From positions 1-64,000 of the forward strand of contig JAIVEQ010000014.1 of the NCBI GenBank assembly GCA_023838465.1: a stretch of DNA of 64,000 bases. The letters run 5' to 3'. This document shows, piece after piece, positions 10,125 through 19,434 of the stretch. Position 1 is the stretch's first letter. Each line of letters starts with the position of its first letter. Origin of the DNA: Candidatus Thiodiazotropha sp. Lineage in GTDB: Bacteria > Pseudomonadota > Gammaproteobacteria > Chromatiales > Chromatiaceae. The translations under genes were made by a program, and so were the position numbers. The notes beneath the pieces were generated by a model. The model had not been told where the DNA came from. It ran no database searches and worked only from the letters and a program-made list of their open reading frames with translations.

Positions 10125-12755
10125 ATGAAAACCAGCGCCGATATACGTAATGCCTTCCTGGACTATTTTGCTGACCACGGACATGAGGTGGTTGCCAGCA
10201 GTCCCTTGGTACCGCAGAACGATCCCACCTTGCTATTTACCAATGCCGGTATGGTCCAGTTCAAGGATCTCTTTCTTGGTCGGGAGAGGCGGGGTTACCG
10301 AAGGGCGGCCAGTTCTCAGCGATGCGTGCGTGCGGGTGGCAAGCACAATGATCTTGAAAACGTGGGCTATACAGCTCGTCACCATACCTTCTTCGAAATG
10401 CTGGGTAACTTCAGCTTCGGTGACTATTTTAAAGACGATGCTATTAAATACGCTTGGGAATTTCTGACCGAAACGATCGGCCTGCCAGCAGAAAAACTCT
10501 GGGTAACCGTTTATGAAGAGGATCAGGAAGCAGCGGACATCTGGCTCAAAGAGATCGGTATTGATACTGCCCGGTTTACCCGTATCGGCGATAAACCCGG
10601 TGGCAAACGCTATGAGAGCGACAATTTCTGGGCGATGGGGGATACCGGACCCTGTGGTCCCTGTTCCGAAATCTTTTATGATCATGGTAAGGGTATCTGG
10701 GGAGGTCCTCCCGGTACAGCAGAAGAAGAGGGTGATCGTTACATAGAGATCTGGAACCTGGTCTTCATGCAGTACAATCGAGATGCCGATGGTGCATTGA
10801 CACCTTTGCCCAAACCCTCAGTGGATACCGGCATGGGCCTGGAACGCTTGGCTGCTGTTCTGCAAGGTGTACACAGCAACTACGAGATCGATCTGTTTTC
10901 CCATCTGATTGAAGCCACGGCAAAACTGACTGGCTGTAGCAACCTTGAAGAGAAATCTCTGAGGGTAATCGCCGATCATATTCGTTCCTGTGCTTTTCTG
11001 ATCGTCGATGGTGTGTTGCCTTCCAATGAAGGTAGAGGTTATGTATTGCGTCGGATTATCCGCCGTGCCATCCGTCATGGTTATATGCTGGGAGTCACAG
11101 AAACCTTCTTTTATAAACTGGTGAAGCAGCTCTGTAATGAGATGGGTGAGGCCTATCCAGAGCTATTGGAGCAACAGTCTCAGGTAGAAAAGGTATTGCG
11201 TCTGGAAGAGGAGCGGTTTGCACAGACCCTTGAGCAGGGTATGAAAATCCTTGATGAAGCTATCGCTGAACTGGATGGCAAGGTGATTCCCGGTGAAACG
11301 GTCTTTAAACTCTACGATACCTATGGTTTCCCCAAAGACCTGACGGCTGATATTGCCCGTGAACGTGATCTGACTATCGATCAACCCGGCTTCGATAAGG
11401 CAATGGCTGCACAACGTAAACGCGCCCAAGCTGCAAGTCAGTTCGGCGCGTCAGATAGTGTTGATCTGGATCTGGAAGGGGAGACCCAGTTTTCCGGTTA
11501 TGATTCTCTTGAGGATCAAGCTGACATTGTCGCCATCCTACGGGATGGGGAATCGGTCGAAACCTTGCACCAAGATGAGTCGGGGATGATTTTTCTCGAT
11601 CACACACCGTTCTATGCAGAGTCTGGTGGACAGGTGGGTGATATGGGTACCCTTGAAGACAAGAGTGTGTTTTTCGAGGTCGAGGATACCCGCAAACAGT
11701 CAGGTGAGCTATTCGCCCATATTGGCAAATTGGAGGAGGGCAACCTCAGCGTGGGTGAAACGGTTACCGCACAGGTAAATGCCTACACCCGTCAAGCAAC
11801 TGCTCTCAACCACTCCGCCACCCATCTGCTACATGCGGCTCTGCGCCAGGTCTTGGGTGACCATGTGGCACAGAAAGGTTCCCTGGTTGATGCAGAGCGT
11901 CTGCGCTTTGACTTCTCCCACTTCGAACCCATTACCCGCGAACAGCTGCAGACCATTGAACAGATGGTCAATGAGCAGATTCGCCATAACCACTTAGTCG
12001 ATACCAAACTCATGTCCCTTGAACAGGCAAAAACGTCTGGCGCCATGGCTCTGTTCGGCGAAAAGTATGCGGATCAGGTGAGGGTATTGAGCATGGGTGA
12101 CTTCTCTACTGAATTGTGTGGTGGCACCCATGTCAATGCAGTAGGTGATATCGGCCTTTGCAAGATAACCGCAGAAACCGGTATTGCAGCAGGTGTTCGA
12201 CGTATTGAAGCCGTAACCGGTCAGCGTGCCATTGAATGGATGGAGGCCGACGAAGAGCGGGTGCAGCGCATAGCCGAGATGATTAAGTCCGGACGTGATG
12301 AGATTGAAGATAAACTGGAGCATATCCTGGAACGCAATCGCAAACTGGAAAAAGAGTTGGACCAGTTGAAAGGGAAACTGGCCAGTGCTGCGGGCAGTGA
12401 TTTGGCTTCTGGAGCCGTTGCGGTAGGTGAGGTGAAGGTACTGGCTGCCAATCTGGATGGGGCCGATCCCAAATCCTTGAGAGAGACCATGGACCAGCTG
12501 AAAAACAAGCTTGGCTCCGCAGTTATTCTATTGGCCACAGTGGCTGGTGGCAAAGTCTCCCTGGTCGCTGGGGTAACCAAGGATCTCACCAGTCAGATGA
12601 AGGCAGGTGAATTAGTTAAGTTGGCTGCTGAGCAGGTTGGTGGAAAAGGGGGGGGACGACCTGATATGGCACAGGCAGGCGGCAATAATCCTGATGCACT
12701 CCCGCAAGCGCTAGCCCTGGTAGAGCCCTGGGTCAGGGATCGATTGGGTGCATAA
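10125..12755 (+). CDS. alaS: alanyl-tRNA synthetase
   Basis: AlaRS of 876 residues, the same length as in E. coli. The N-terminal class II catalytic core includes [10 protein letters not shown] and [17 protein letters not shown]. The editing domain has the zinc-binding HSATHLLH and CGGTHV motifs, and the C-terminal domain is coiled-coil followed by the glycine-rich [15 protein letters not shown]. It charges tRNA-Ala and hydrolyses Ser- and Gly-tRNA-Ala. Its place after recA-recX and before lysC-csrA is the usual gammaproteobacterial order. The 136-base gap before it suggests its own promoter, and no strong ribosome-binding site is visible. Confidence 0.97.
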   Translation: MKTSADIRNAFLDYFADHGHEVVASSPLVPQNDPTLLFTNAGMVQFKDLFLGRERRGYRRAASSQRCVRAGGKHNDLENVGYTARHHTFFEMLGNFSFGDYFKDDAIKYAWEFLTETIGLPAEKLWVTVYEEDQEAADIWLKEIGIDTARFTRIGDKPGGKRYESDNFWAMGDTGPCGPCSEIFYDHGKGIWGGPPGTAEEEGDRYIEIWNLVFMQYNRDADGALTPLPKPSVDTGMGLERLAAVLQGVHSNYEIDLFSHLIEATAKLTGCSNLEEKSLRVIADHIRSCAFLIVDGVLPSNEGRGYVLRRIIRRAIRHGYMLGVTETFFYKLVKQLCNEMGEAYPELLEQQSQVEKVLRLEEERFAQTLEQGMKILDEAIAELDGKVIPGETVFKLYDTYGFPKDLTADIARERDLTIDQPGFDKAMAAQRKRAQAASQFGASDSVDLDLEGETQFSGYDSLEDQADIVAILRDGESVETLHQDESGMIFLDHTPFYAESGGQVGDMGTLEDKSVFFEVEDTRKQSGELFAHIGKLEEGNLSVGETVTAQVNAYTRQATALNHSATHLLHAALRQVLGDHVAQKGSLVDAERLRFDFSHFEPITREQLQTIEQMVNEQIRHNHLVDTKLMSLEQAKTSGAMALFGEKYADQVRVLSMGDFSTELCGGTHVNAVGDIGLCKITAETGIAAGVRRIEAVTGQRAIEWMEADEERVQRIAEMIKSGRDEIEDKLEHILERNRKLEKELDQLKGKLASAAGSDLASGAVAVGEVKVLAANLDGADPKSLRETMDQLKNKLGSAVILLATVAGGKVSLVAGVTKDLTSQMKAGELVKLAAEQVGGKGGGRPDMAQAGGNNPDALPQALALVEPWVRDRLGA

Positions 12756-12840
12756 AAGCATATGGTTTCACTTGCGGCCGCTTTGGTGTTTAATGTGCAG
12801 CTTTTTTAACACCTCAATTCTTACAGGATATTGAACTGAC

Positions 12841-14064
12841 ATGGCACTCATCGTGCAAAAATATGGCGGTACCTCCGTCGGGACTATTGAACGAATCTTC
12901 GCCGTTGCCGAAAAGGTCAAGGGTTACCGGGATAGAGGAGACCAGGTTGTGGTGGTGGTCTCAGCGATGTCGGGTGAGACAAACCGATTGATCGGTCTGG
13001 CGGGACAGATAGATGAGTCACCTGATCCCAGAGAGATGGATGTGCTGGTCTCGACTGGGGAGCAGGTGACGATTGCCCTATTATCCATCGCTCTGCAAAA
13101 GATTGGTTGTCCTGCCCGTTCTTATACGGGTGGACAGGTTCATATCCTGACTGACAGTGCCTACAGTAAGGCACGCATAAGAGATATCGATGCTGCCAGA
13201 GTGAAGGCTGACCTGGACGCAGGACGGGTAGTTGTGGTTGCCGGTTTCCAGGGTGTTGATGAGCATGGCAGCATCACAACCCTTGGTCGTGGTGGTTCTG
13301 ACACAACGGCTGTTGCGATGGCGGCAGCGCTAAATGGTGATGAGTGTCAGATCTATACGGATGTTGACGGTGTCTACACAACTGATCCTAGAGTGGAACC
13401 CAAAGCAAGACGGCTAGAACGCATCACCTTTGAAGAGATGCTGGAGATGGCCAGTCTTGGTTCCAAGGTACTGCAGATTCGAGCAGTCGAATTTGCAGGC
13501 AAATACAATGTTCCCCTACGTGTCCTTTCCAGCTTCGAAGAGGGCGAAGGCACACTGATCACCTTTGAGGAAGATAGCATGGAACAGGCAAAGATTTCAG
13601 GTATCGCATTCAACCGCGATGAGGCGAAGCTGACGATTCTTGGCGTGCCCGATCAACCAGGTGTGGCATATAAGATCATCGGTCCGATTTCGAGTCAGAA
13701 TATCGAAGTCGATATGATTGTACAGAATATCTCCTCCGATACGGGACGGACTGATTTCACCTTTACCGTGAACCGGGGTGATTTCAAACATGCCAGGGAT
13801 ATCCTCCAGCAGACAGCCGATGAAATGGGAGCACGAGAAGTCCTGGCCGATGACAAGATAGTCAAAATATCACTGGTTGGTGTGGGGATGCGTTCTCATG
13901 CGGGGATTGCCAGTAAGATGTTTGAGGCACTTGCCCAAGAAGGGATCAATATCCGCATGATTTCCACCTCTGAAATCAAGATTTCAGTTGTTGTGGATGA
14001 AAAATACCTCGAGCTAGGGGTTCGTGCTCTACATGAGGTTTTTGAACTGGAAAAAGAAATTTAA
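12841..14064 (+). CDS. lysC: aspartate kinase (LysC type)
   Basis: The 407-residue protein has the kinase signature KYGGTSVG at its N-terminus, STGEQVT, GRGGSDTTAVA and TDVDGVYTTDPR, followed by two ACT domains in the last 140 residues (ILGVPDQPGVAYKI and ISLVGVGMRSHAGIASKMF). It phosphorylates aspartate, the first step to lysine, threonine and methionine, and the ACT pair is the feedback-binding unit. The architecture matches the alpha-type Pseudomonas/Bacillus aspartokinase, not the E. coli bifunctional ones. The 85-base leader is too short for a lysine riboswitch. Confidence 0.95.
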   Translation: MALIVQKYGGTSVGTIERIFAVAEKVKGYRDRGDQVVVVVSAMSGETNRLIGLAGQIDESPDPREMDVLVSTGEQVTIALLSIALQKIGCPARSYTGGQVHILTDSAYSKARIRDIDAARVKADLDAGRVVVVAGFQGVDEHGSITTLGRGGSDTTAVAMAAALNGDECQIYTDVDGVYTTDPRVEPKARRLERITFEEMLEMASLGSKVLQIRAVEFAGKYNVPLRVLSSFEEGEGTLITFEEDSMEQAKISGIAFNRDEAKLTILGVPDQPGVAYKIIGPISSQNIEVDMIVQNISSDTGRTDFTFTVNRGDFKHARDILQQTADEMGAREVLADDKIVKISLVGVGMRSHAGIASKMFEALAQEGINIRMISTSEIKISVVVDEKYLELGVRALHEVFELEKEI

Positions 14065-14269
14065 TCCTAAAAAACGGATTTCAAGCTATATAGTGCTTAA
14101 AATCGAGGGTTTTCAGGATTTTTTCCTCTTTTTAACACCCTTTCCAGTTGCTAAAATGTGAGGACCAGTTCCGTTTTTACGGAGGCTTGGTTGGCAATGG
14201 TGTACCAATTGTGCGAAGTGATTCAATCAAGGGACACCAAAAACATAAGGAACTACATGGAGACTGGAA

Positions 14270-14455
14270 ATGTTAATACTAACTCGCCGAGTTGGCGAAA
14301 CTCTGATGATTGGAGATGAGGTCACGGTTACAGTACTGGGTGTGAAGGGAAACCAAGTACGTATTGGAGTCAATGCACCGCGTGATGTTACCGTACACCG
14401 GGAAGAAATTTACGAACGCATAAAAAGAGAGCAGCAGTCTGAAGAGTCCTCCTGA
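14270..14455 (+). CDS. csrA: carbon storage regulator CsrA
   Basis: The 61-residue protein begins [16 protein letters not shown] and has the core [18 protein letters not shown] and the R44-containing [10 protein letters not shown], all hallmarks of CsrA/RsmA. The dimer binds GGA motifs in mRNA leaders and controls translation of carbon storage, biofilm and motility genes, including diguanylate cyclases. The sequence ATGGAGACTGG before the start supplies both the ribosome-binding site and a GGA that CsrA itself could bind. It is followed by a clear terminator and then tRNA-Ser, the standard order. Confidence 0.97.
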   Translation: MLILTRRVGETLMIGDEVTVTVLGVKGNQVRIGVNAPRDVTVHREEIYERIKREQQSEESS

Positions 14456-14496
14456 CGGGAACTGGACCTGATAAGACGACGAGAGTAAACCTCAAA

Positions 14497-14527
14497 AACT
14501 TTGCCAGGGAGGGCAAAGTTTTTTTTG
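14497..14527 (+). terminator. Rho-independent terminator of csrA
   Basis: A 10-bp perfect stem (AAACTTTGCC pairing with GGCAAAGTTT) with a six-base loop is followed by a run of T. It lies 42 bases after the csrA stop. Confidence 0.85.
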
Positions 14528-14672
14528 TTTGTAGAAGAAGAAATCTGTACAATCTCGACTCCTTTTAGGGGCATGAGACTGTATAGAACACCATTCTGAC
14601 GTCTCACTAACCTGGATTGTGGTTTAACAGTCCCCCACATGGGATGGTTGACTCAATAAGATGATAAAAATT

Positions 14673-14765
14673 GGAGAGATGGCCGAGCGGCTGAAGGCGC
14701 TCCCCTGCTAAGGGAGTATGGGGTTAATAGCTCCATCGAGGGTTCGAATCCCTCTCTCTCCGCCA
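14673..14765 (+). tRNA. tRNA-Ser (GCT)
   Basis: A 93-base class II tRNA with the seven-base acceptor stem GGAGAGA/TCTCTCC, the anticodon stem CTCCC/GGGAG around loop CTGCTAA (anticodon GCT at 14707-14709), a long variable arm and the T-arm GGTTCGAATCC. CCA is encoded. It reads AGC and AGU. Its 3' end is part of a 22-bp inverted repeat with the terminator that follows. Confidence 0.95.
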
Positions 14766-14807
14766 AATAAAAAGGGGGCTCATTCGAGCCCCCTTTTTAT
14801 TTGGCGG
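14760..14807 (+). terminator. Terminator-like 22-bp perfect hairpin overlapping the tRNA-Ser 3' end
   Basis: Positions 14760-14781 pair perfectly with 14786-14807 around the loop ATTC. The inner part is GGGGGCTC/GAGCCCCC followed by TTTTT, a classical terminator, but the stem also covers the last six bases of the tRNA including CCA. Confidence 0.8.
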
Positions 14808-15027
14808 TGTGAGAGGATTTGATTCGAACCCTTCTTCGACCAGGAGCGAAGCGACGCAGGACACCGCAGCGCAGCGTAGGTGCCCCGAAGGGGTGAGCCG
14901 TAGGCGAATCACAAGCCGCTCATGACGGCGCAGAACATCGTCGTTCGACGACGATGGCCCGAAGGGCGAGGCCACGGCCGAGTAATCCCTCCCTTCAGTT
15001 GGCTTCCAAGTTGAGGAGTCCCTCATA
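14786..15027. repeat. Structured 242-bp tandem repeat, unit 1
   Basis: This unit is repeated head to tail at 15028 with a period of exactly 242 bases and only a few substitutions. The first 45 bases are an antisense-oriented, slightly altered copy of the tRNA-Ser terminator arm and 3' end (GATTCGAACCC is the reverse complement of the T-arm). The rest is rich in short GC hairpins closed by GAA or TCG loops, for example CCCCGAAGGGG and CATCGTCGT-TCG-ACGACGATG. The minus-strand open frame across it (ending at the tRNA) is a shadow, not a gene. Confidence 0.85.
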
Positions 15028-15268
15028 GAGCCCCCTTTTTATTTGGCGGTGTGAGAGGATTTGATTCGAACCCTTCTTCGACCAGGAGCGAAGCGACGCA
15101 GGACACCGCAGCACAGCGTAGGTGCCCCGAAGGGGTGAGCCGTAGGCGAATCACAAGCCGCTCATGGCGGCGCAGAACATCGTCGTTCGACGACGATGGC
15201 CCGAAGGGCGAGGCCACGGCCGAGTAATCCCTCCCTTCAGTTGGCTTCCAAGTTGAGGAGTCCCTCAT
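15028..15268. repeat. Structured 242-bp tandem repeat, unit 2
   Basis: Second copy of the unit starting at 14786. Differences seen include GCAGCGCAG versus GCAGCACAG and CATGACGG versus CATGGCGG. It begins with the same GAGCCCCCTTTTTATTTGG arm, which here has no partner next to it, and ends at CCTCAT before unrelated sequence. Confidence 0.85.
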
Positions 15269-15429
15269 GAGTCCATCAACCAATCCCTACACCTAAACAA
15301 GATAAATATGGGTACAAGCCTGTTCTGTAAGACTACTCGATAGAGAATGAGTGAATTTTAAGGAATAATCCTTCACTTACTGCATTGACAAAAGGGCAAG
15401 AAATCTTCAGAATTCGCGTTCCACAAAAA

Positions 15430-15506
15430 GCGCCCGTAGCTCAGCTGGATAGAGTACCTGGCTACGAACTAGGGGGTCGGAGGTTCGAATCCTTCCGGGC
15501 GCGCCA
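15430..15506 (+). tRNA. tRNA-Arg (ACG)
   Basis: A 77-base tRNA with acceptor stem GCGCCCG/CGGGCGC, D-arm AGCTCAGCTGGATAGAG, anticodon stem CCTGG/CTAGG around loop CTACGAA (anticodon ACG at 15464-15466) and T-arm GAGGTTCGAATCCTTC. CCA is encoded. The A34 is expected to become inosine and read CGU, CGC and CGA. Confidence 0.95.
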
Positions 15507-15515
15507 TTAAATCAA

Positions 15516-15543
15516 AGGGTTAGCTGTTTTCACAGTTAGCCCT
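15516..15543 (+). terminator. Terminator-like hairpin after tRNA-Arg
   Basis: A 12-bp stem (AGGGTTAGCTGT with ACAGTTAGCCCT, two wobble pairs) and loop TTTC lie ten bases after the tRNA. There is no long T run after it, so it may act as a processing or weak termination hairpin. Confidence 0.5.
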
Positions 15544-16237
15544 CTATAATCTCTGATAACTTCTTTGTTACACATGGCCATCCCCAATGTCTGTGACTGA
15601 GTAATACCAAGGTCTACGATTTATTTGGCCGTTTCCTCTTTCAGTTCCGGTATTCTTAGTGTTCTGTATTTTTAGTACTCCTTCCATGCAAGATGCATCG
15701 TCTGAAATTGTCAAATATACGCTAGAAAACCCTATCAATATCAAATAAAAACAATCATATGATTAACTTTAAAGCCATAAGAATAAGGCATTCTTATCTG
15801 CCTGGAAAGCCAGTTTTATAGCTGGTTTATATGCGCTTAAGTAGTTATGGCAAAATTTGCCAGTGGATGTATGTCTACTCGTAGCATTTTCAATCTCCAT
15901 TAGACAATTTACATCATTGGCCCACAATCCTAGTTGTGTATCGTATTATCCACACCATTCAATACGCTGCTGTCATACCCGTTACCATGACACAGTATCC
16001 ATCTGTCGGTTTCCCCTTCATCAGTGTTTTTTTCCTTTGGTAAAACTGTAAATATAAGGAGAGGGAAATAAAAACTTTTTGACAAGGTTCCAATAGGAAT
16101 GCCTGTTTCTAATTGGCTATATTTCAGTTATCTACACTCAAGTTTACAATCTGGCAGAGCTGTAACATTTAAAGATTTAAAAGAAAGTACCGATAGAAGA
16201 CAGAATCACTGCAAATAATGGGAGGGATGTAGTATTC
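15544..16237. other. AT-rich intergenic region, no gene recognised
   Basis: About 690 bases before the chemoreceptor gene. I find no RNA gene and no convincing coding frame; the longest plus-strand frame (15857-16051) has no family resemblance and no ribosome-binding site. TTGACA occurs at 16079-16084 but lacks a matching -10 box at normal spacing. Confidence 0.5.
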
Positions 16238-18173
16238 ATGTCAAAGCATATTATCAGAGGTCTTATTGTTTCTGCCGTTTTGGGGATGATCATACAGTTC
16301 CCTTTTAATCTGTTCGATGGGATTCAAAGTCCTACTTTCGTTATTAACCTGATTGGAGGGGGTGTTACGGCTGTCAGCGGCTATGTTTTAGCATACATTT
16401 TGGTTGCTTCCCCACCTATCTCCATAATACATCGACTGCATGGACTGGTGCATGACAATGGAGGCACTGCGAGTAAAGCAGATCTACGTGATGCGGAGCA
16501 AGAGATAGGATCGAGACTACATTTGATCCATGATCTGAATACTAAAGTGGTGAACGAGATAGGACATATCTCTATCTCTGGGGCTGAGGTCTCTTTTGCT
16601 GCGGACCGATTGCATAATCGTATGGAAGCTCAGGTGCAACAGATTGAAGAGATTCACGACTCCAGTGAAAGCATTTCGACCAATGTAACCGATTCCGCTA
16701 ATAGTACGGATGAATTGCGTACCATTGCATCAAATATGCGAGATACCAGTCTAAGCGGGCAATCTGCTATCGGCAGCGCGCTGGAGCGTATGGATAAAAC
16801 ATCGAATCATGTAACTGAAGCTGCTGAACTTATGCAAGATCTGGAAAAGCAGTCAGACCGGATTTCTGAGATAACGGTCTCCATTAACGCTATCGCCAGT
16901 CAAACCAACTTGCTTGCACTCAACGCTGCAATCGAAGCAGCTCGTGCGGGGGATCAGGGGCGCGGATTTGCTGTGGTCGCAGATGAGGTCCGCTCACTTT
17001 CAGAGCGCACTGCAGATTCTACAGAGGAAATTGGTAAGATGGCGGCAGAAATTAGCAACGAGGTGTCCAGTGCGGTGGCTGCGATGGACGTCCTGGTGGC
17101 TGAGGTACAGGAGAGTCGGGGCCAGGTTGATACCGCGAACATTGAACTTGGGATCATCTTGGAGCAGTCTGCTGTAATGGAGACAAAAGTTATTGAATTG
17201 GCTGGTCAGGCAGAACAAAACCAAGGGCATCAAGTGGATATTATGGCATCGGTAGACAGCTTACGGGCCTATGTCACCGATACTGAAGGGGAAGTTGATG
17301 AGATCAATCGGCAACTACTGACACTCTCCGAGTTGGTTGAGCAGATCTATGGTGCCTTCGGTTCCCTGGGGCTTGACGGTCACCATGCCAGTGCATTGCA
17401 AGAAGCAACCCAAGCTGCCAAGCGTATCAGCACTCTATTTGAAGAGGCCAGTGCTCGTGGGGATATCCACAATTCTGATCTGTTTGATCGTGATTACCGC
17501 CCAATCACTGGTACTGATCCACAAAAGTATAAGACTAAGTTTGACGACTTTACTGATCGCTTTTTACCAACGATACAGGAACCCATTCTAGATAAAAACA
17601 CCCATATGATCTATGCGGGTACTGTGGATAATAATGGCTATTTTCCCACGCACAACAAACGCTTTGCAAAGCAGTTGACTGGTAACTATGAGACGGACTT
17701 GGCGGGTAACAGGACCACAAGTGAGTCTTCGATCTCGTGATGTCTTTTAGGCGTCCCAGGCCTAAAAGACACTCGATCTTTGACAACCTATTAGTGCCCC
17801 GGACGGTCCTGGTCACTGACACTACGTGATCACATCGCAAGCTCGTGACCACTCCGCCGTCAGTTCCCAAATGACTGGACGCCGTGTTCGGATGCTCGCT
17901 TTGCATCCCCTCTGGCGCAAGGCACGACGGGTCTACAGTCTCGCCTCACGCCTACCGGGGACTAACCGCCTCGGCTTTCAGCCTTCCTTGGCGCTCAGCG
18001 AGCGAATATTCGACGATCGAACCGGTTCCCGTTGCGGTAATCATCAATTTCCTTTCCTATTGCAGACCTATAAACGAGATACCGGTGAAGTAATGCACGA
18101 TCTCTCGGTACCGATCCTGGTACAGGGTCAGCACTGGGGTGGTTTTCGTATTGGATATAAGTCTCACAATTAG
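16238..18173 (+). pseudogene. Methyl-accepting chemotaxis protein, C-terminal sensor domain split by an insertion
   Basis: The first 500 codons (to TGA 17738-17740) encode two N-terminal membrane helices (about residues 5-25 and 38-58) with little periplasmic sequence, a coiled-coil region and the intact signalling tip [22 protein letters not shown]-terminal domain then begins ([32 protein letters not shown]) and is cut after GNRT. The missing end of that domain, RIFDDRTGSRCG, PFLLQTYKRDTGEV and HWGGFRIGY, is found at 18003-18173 in another frame. In intact homologues GNRT-x-RIF is continuous, as far as I recall. The truncated product may still fold as a receptor with an unsensing tail. It would have signalled to CheA in response to a cytoplasmic ligand bound by the C-terminal domain. 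Confidence 0.8.
17717..18002. mobile_element. Short non-coding insertion (about 283 bp) inside the chemoreceptor gene
   Basis: Sequence between the GNRT codons and the RIFDD codons of the receptor has no place in the protein. It shifts the frame and adds a stop. It contains an 11-bp perfect hairpin (GTCTTTTAGGC at 17742-17752 with GCCTAAAAGAC at 17760-17770) and GGATGC-TCGCTTT-GCATCC, but no open frame of its own. I could not define terminal inverted repeats beyond TGAG/CTCA, nor a clear target duplication, so the exact ends and class (MITE, REP-like or remnant) are uncertain. Confidence 0.55.
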
Positions 18174-18310
18174 TACTAACGTACCACTTTAATCAGTGCG
18201 TATGGCATGATTGAGTTAATTTACTCATTAGTTACTGATCCATGTTATGACAAGAATTAATTTACAAATGAATTGAGGAAAAGAGATTTATTCACTATAG
18301 GACCTTGTTT

Positions 18311-19390
18311 TTAGGGTAAGGCTGATTCATACCAATCTTTGGTGTTATTGACGATCTTTACGACTGAAAGCATCACCGGTACTTCAATTAAAACACCAAC
18401 CACGGTTGCAAGTGCGGCTCCTGATTCGAAACCAAACAATACAATGGCAGTTGCTACAGCGAGTTCAAAAAAATTGCTTGCTCCGATCAATGCCGAAGGT
18501 CCTGCTACACAATGAGCAACACCGAATTTGCGATTGAGCCAGTAGGCCAGGGCCGAGTTGAAATAGACCTGAATCAGTATGGGCACGGCAAGAAGGACAA
18601 TAATCAACGGCTGTGACAGGATCTGTTCGCCCTGAAAACCGAACAGCAAAACCAGGGTCGCAAGCAACGCTGTCAGGGAGATGGGACCTAATTGAGCAAG
18701 CGTGCGCTGAAACGAAGTGGTATCCCCAGATTTTAGTAGCCAGTGTCGCCACAACTGCGCAATGACCACAGGGATCACTATGTACAGCACGACTGAGAGA
18801 ATCAGCGTGTCCCAGGGAACAGCAATGGCAGAAAGACCCAACAGCAACCCGACGATTGGTGCGAATGCGAATACCATGATGGTATCGTTTAGGGCGACTT
18901 GGGTCAGTGTAAAATGGGGTTCACCGTTGGAGAGATTGCTCCAGACGAACACCATGGCGGTGCAGGGTGCAGCAGCGAGTAGAATGAGACCGGCAATATA
19001 GCTGTCAATCTGATCAGCAGGCATCCATTCTGCAAACAGGCTACGAATAAACAACCAGCTGAGAAATGCCATGGAGAAAGGTTTTACCGCCCAATTTACG
19101 AATAGGGTAACACCGACTCCACGCCAATGATCTCTAACCTGGTGCAGAGCGCTGAAGTCGATTTTCAACAGCATAGGGATAATCATCAGCCAGATCAGGA
19201 TAGCCACCGGTAGGTTGACTTGCGCGAACTCAAGGCGACCGAGTGCCTGAAAAGCGTTGGGAAGCCAGTGTCCCAGTGCAATTCCCACAATAATGCATAG
19301 AAACACCCATACTGTTAGATAGCGCTCAAAAAAGCCTATTTTTTTCGCACCCGTAATTTTTTTAGCGGTGATTTCACACTGCATGGACAT
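18311..19390 (-). CDS. ACR3-family arsenite efflux transporter
   Basis: The 359-residue protein has ten predicted helices and the ACR3 hallmarks: the start FFERYLTVWVFLCIIVGIALG, the fourth-helix cysteine in AAPCTAMVFVWS, and the late ASNFFELAVATAIVLFG. It exports arsenite across the inner membrane. No arsR, arsC or arsenic-responsive operator is visible beside it, so its expression is not explained by local context. It is followed on the same strand by nothing recognisable (the chemoreceptor remnant faces it) and lies downstream of the MscS gene, 44 bases away, possibly on one transcript. Confidence 0.9.
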   Translation of the reverse strand: MSMQCEITAKKITGAKKIGFFERYLTVWVFLCIIVGIALGHWLPNAFQALGRLEFAQVNLPVAILIWLMIIPMLLKIDFSALHQVRDHWRGVGVTLFVNWAVKPFSMAFLSWLFIRSLFAEWMPADQIDSYIAGLILLAAAPCTAMVFVWSNLSNGEPHFTLTQVALNDTIMVFAFAPIVGLLLGLSAIAVPWDTLILSVVLYIVIPVVIAQLWRHWLLKSGDTTSFQRTLAQLGPISLTALLATLVLLFGFQGEQILSQPLIIVLLAVPILIQVYFNSALAYWLNRKFGVAHCVAGPSALIGASNFFELAVATAIVLFGFESGAALATVVGVLIEVPVMLSVVKIVNNTKDWYESALP

Positions 19391-19434
19391 AACAAACTAC
19401 CTACCATTGAATCCTTGATACGGAGATGACAAGA

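Noticed and set aside
12756..12840. Lysine riboswitch before lysC
   Set aside because: The gap is only 85 bases, too short for the aptamer, and no matching core is visible.
14724..15283. Two minus-strand open frames over the tandem repeat and tRNA-Ser
   Set aside because: They are antisense to the tRNA and to the structured repeat, with identical duplicated sequence; the ending is the common shadow of a tRNA-Ser 3' end.
15857..16051. Small open frame before the chemoreceptor gene
   Set aside because: No family resemblance, no ribosome-binding site and an AT-rich non-coding look.
17717..18002. Group I or group II intron inside the chemoreceptor gene
   Set aside because: No GTGYG start, no domain V, and no convincing P7/R-S pairing; the size alone would allow a minimal group I intron but the core is not there.
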